This document shows, in pieces, positions 22,544 to 22,746 of a stretch of 22,746 nt of DNA. This stretch comes from Chitinophagaceae bacterium. GTDB taxonomy: Bacteria; Bacteroidota; Bacteroidia; Chitinophagales; Chitinophagaceae. The stretch spans positions 1-22,746 of the forward strand of contig JAEUVL010000642.1 in NCBI GenBank assembly GCA_016786965.1. The letters are read 5' to 3'. Below the pieces are notes generated by a model that had not been told where the DNA came from, ran no database searches, and saw only the letters and a list, made by a program, of their open reading frames with translations. Within the stretch, counting starts at the first letter, position 1. Every line of letters starts with the position of its first letter. The position numbers and the translations under genes were made by a program.

Positions 22544-22581
22544 AAAACCCGTCCTGCCTGTTTGTTGGCAGAACGGGTTTT
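22544..22581 (-). terminator. Strong intrinsic terminator of the right-edge gene
   Basis: A 15-bp stem with one mismatch pairs 22544-22558 (AAAACCCGTCCTGCC) with 22567-22581 (GGCAGAACGGGTTTT) around an 8-base loop. On the minus strand it is followed by a run of eight T, counting the stem end, and lies 18 bases after the stop codon at 22600. Confidence 0.9.
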
Positions 22582-22599
22582 AAATCAAACTATGTCTTC

Positions 22600-22746
22600 T
22601 TAGTCTTTATAAATAACGATACTGGCCCCTTTCTTCGATACCGTTCCTCTTTCGTCATTGTACAGGAACAGGTGATAAGTGCCGCTTGGTACATTGGAAA
22701 GATCAACAGGCACCACTGTACCGTAGGTAACGCCGGTAAAGGTCTG
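22600..22746 (-). CDS. C-terminal end of a probably secreted protein (possible T9SS sorting tail)
   Basis: Only the last 48 residues are inside the window, and the gene continues past the right edge. They read through VVPVDLSNVPSGTYHLFLYNDE and KKGASIVIYKD before the stop. The pattern DLS-x4-SGTY-x-L-x-L followed by a lysine and a hydrophobic strand at the very end resembles type IX secretion system C-terminal sorting domains of Bacteroidota, which carry proteins across the outer membrane. The match is suggestive only; a plain beta-sandwich end is also possible. The strong terminator just downstream supports this being the real gene end. Confidence 0.75.
   Translation of the reverse strand, partial: QTFTGVTYGTVVPVDLSNVPSGTYHLFLYNDERGTVSKKGASIVIYKD

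Larger units (their letters stand above)
21953..22599. other. Gene-free 647-base tract with hairpins and 11-bp repeats
   Basis: An open frame across 22097-22417 has no family-like sequence and runs through the repeats, so no gene is called. The tract holds a 19-bp palindrome (22040-22086), a weak 11-bp array (22189-22253), a strong 11-bp array with an inverted copy (22383-22458), and the terminator of the following minus-strand gene (22544-22581). Between them nothing else is recognised. Confidence 0.7.

Overview
The window looks like a chromosomal segment from a Bacteroidota bacterium, most likely a Chitinophagaceae relative (Chitinophaga/Niastella type). The reasons are AT-rich leaders without clear Shine-Dalgarno sequences, TAnnTTTG-type promoter boxes, the Bacteroidota flavour of the AraC, RhlE, DUF72 and IcmF proteins, and palindromic intergenic repeats of the kind common in this phylum. 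This is inferred from sequence feel; no database search was run. There are 17 protein genes (two cut by the window edges), no rRNA or tRNA that I could recognise, and no CRISPR array.

Layout. (1) 1-4668, a DNA-damage-like block: a PA0069-type radical SAM protein (cut at the left edge), a 2'-5' RNA ligase/cyclic phosphodiesterase-like protein, a umuD-umuC pair with ATGA overlap, and a DUF72 (YecE) protein. (2) 4738-6282, a secreted Cys-type sulfatase. (3) 6279-9394, an aldehyde dehydrogenase with its usual DUF779 companion and a divergent AraC regulator. (4) 9506-12591, an apparent operon of a RhlE-like DEAD-box helicase and two tandem paralogous exported peptidoglycan amidases, followed by a secreted WG-repeat protein on the other strand. 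(5) 13455-16826, the fused B12-dependent mutase IcmF. (6) 16952-19690, an AmgK-like sugar kinase fused to a RapZ C-terminal domain, then a DUF559 nuclease-like gene bounded by inverted repeats, then a MurU-like nucleotidyltransferase. (7) 19997-21952, an exported M1 metallopeptidase. (8) 21953-22599, a gene-free tract full of hairpins and 11-bp periodic repeats, followed by the C-terminal end of a probably secreted protein.

How the genes fit together. The amidases, the AmgK-like kinase and the MurU-like nucleotidyltransferase suggest peptidoglycan amino-sugar recycling: amidases release wall fragments, the kinase makes sugar-1-phosphate and the MurU-like enzyme makes the UDP-sugar. In E. coli the RapZ C-terminal domain is the GlcN6P sensor, so the fusion may be a kinase regulated by amino-sugar phosphate.

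Most interesting points: (a) the UmuD homologue has lost both catalytic residues (Ser to Ala, Lys to Arg) and the Cys-Gly cleavage site, so it should not self-cleave; (b) three neighbouring proteins carry Q-x-x-L-F beta-clamp-like motifs, two at the extreme C-terminus; (c) the AmgK-RapZ(CTD) fusion is next to a MurU-like gene; (d) the DUF559 gene is framed by 20-nt inverted repeats matching at 18 of 20 positions and sits exactly between kinase and nucleotidyltransferase; (e) two arrays of 11-bp repeats lie in the last intergenic region, one closed by an inverted copy.
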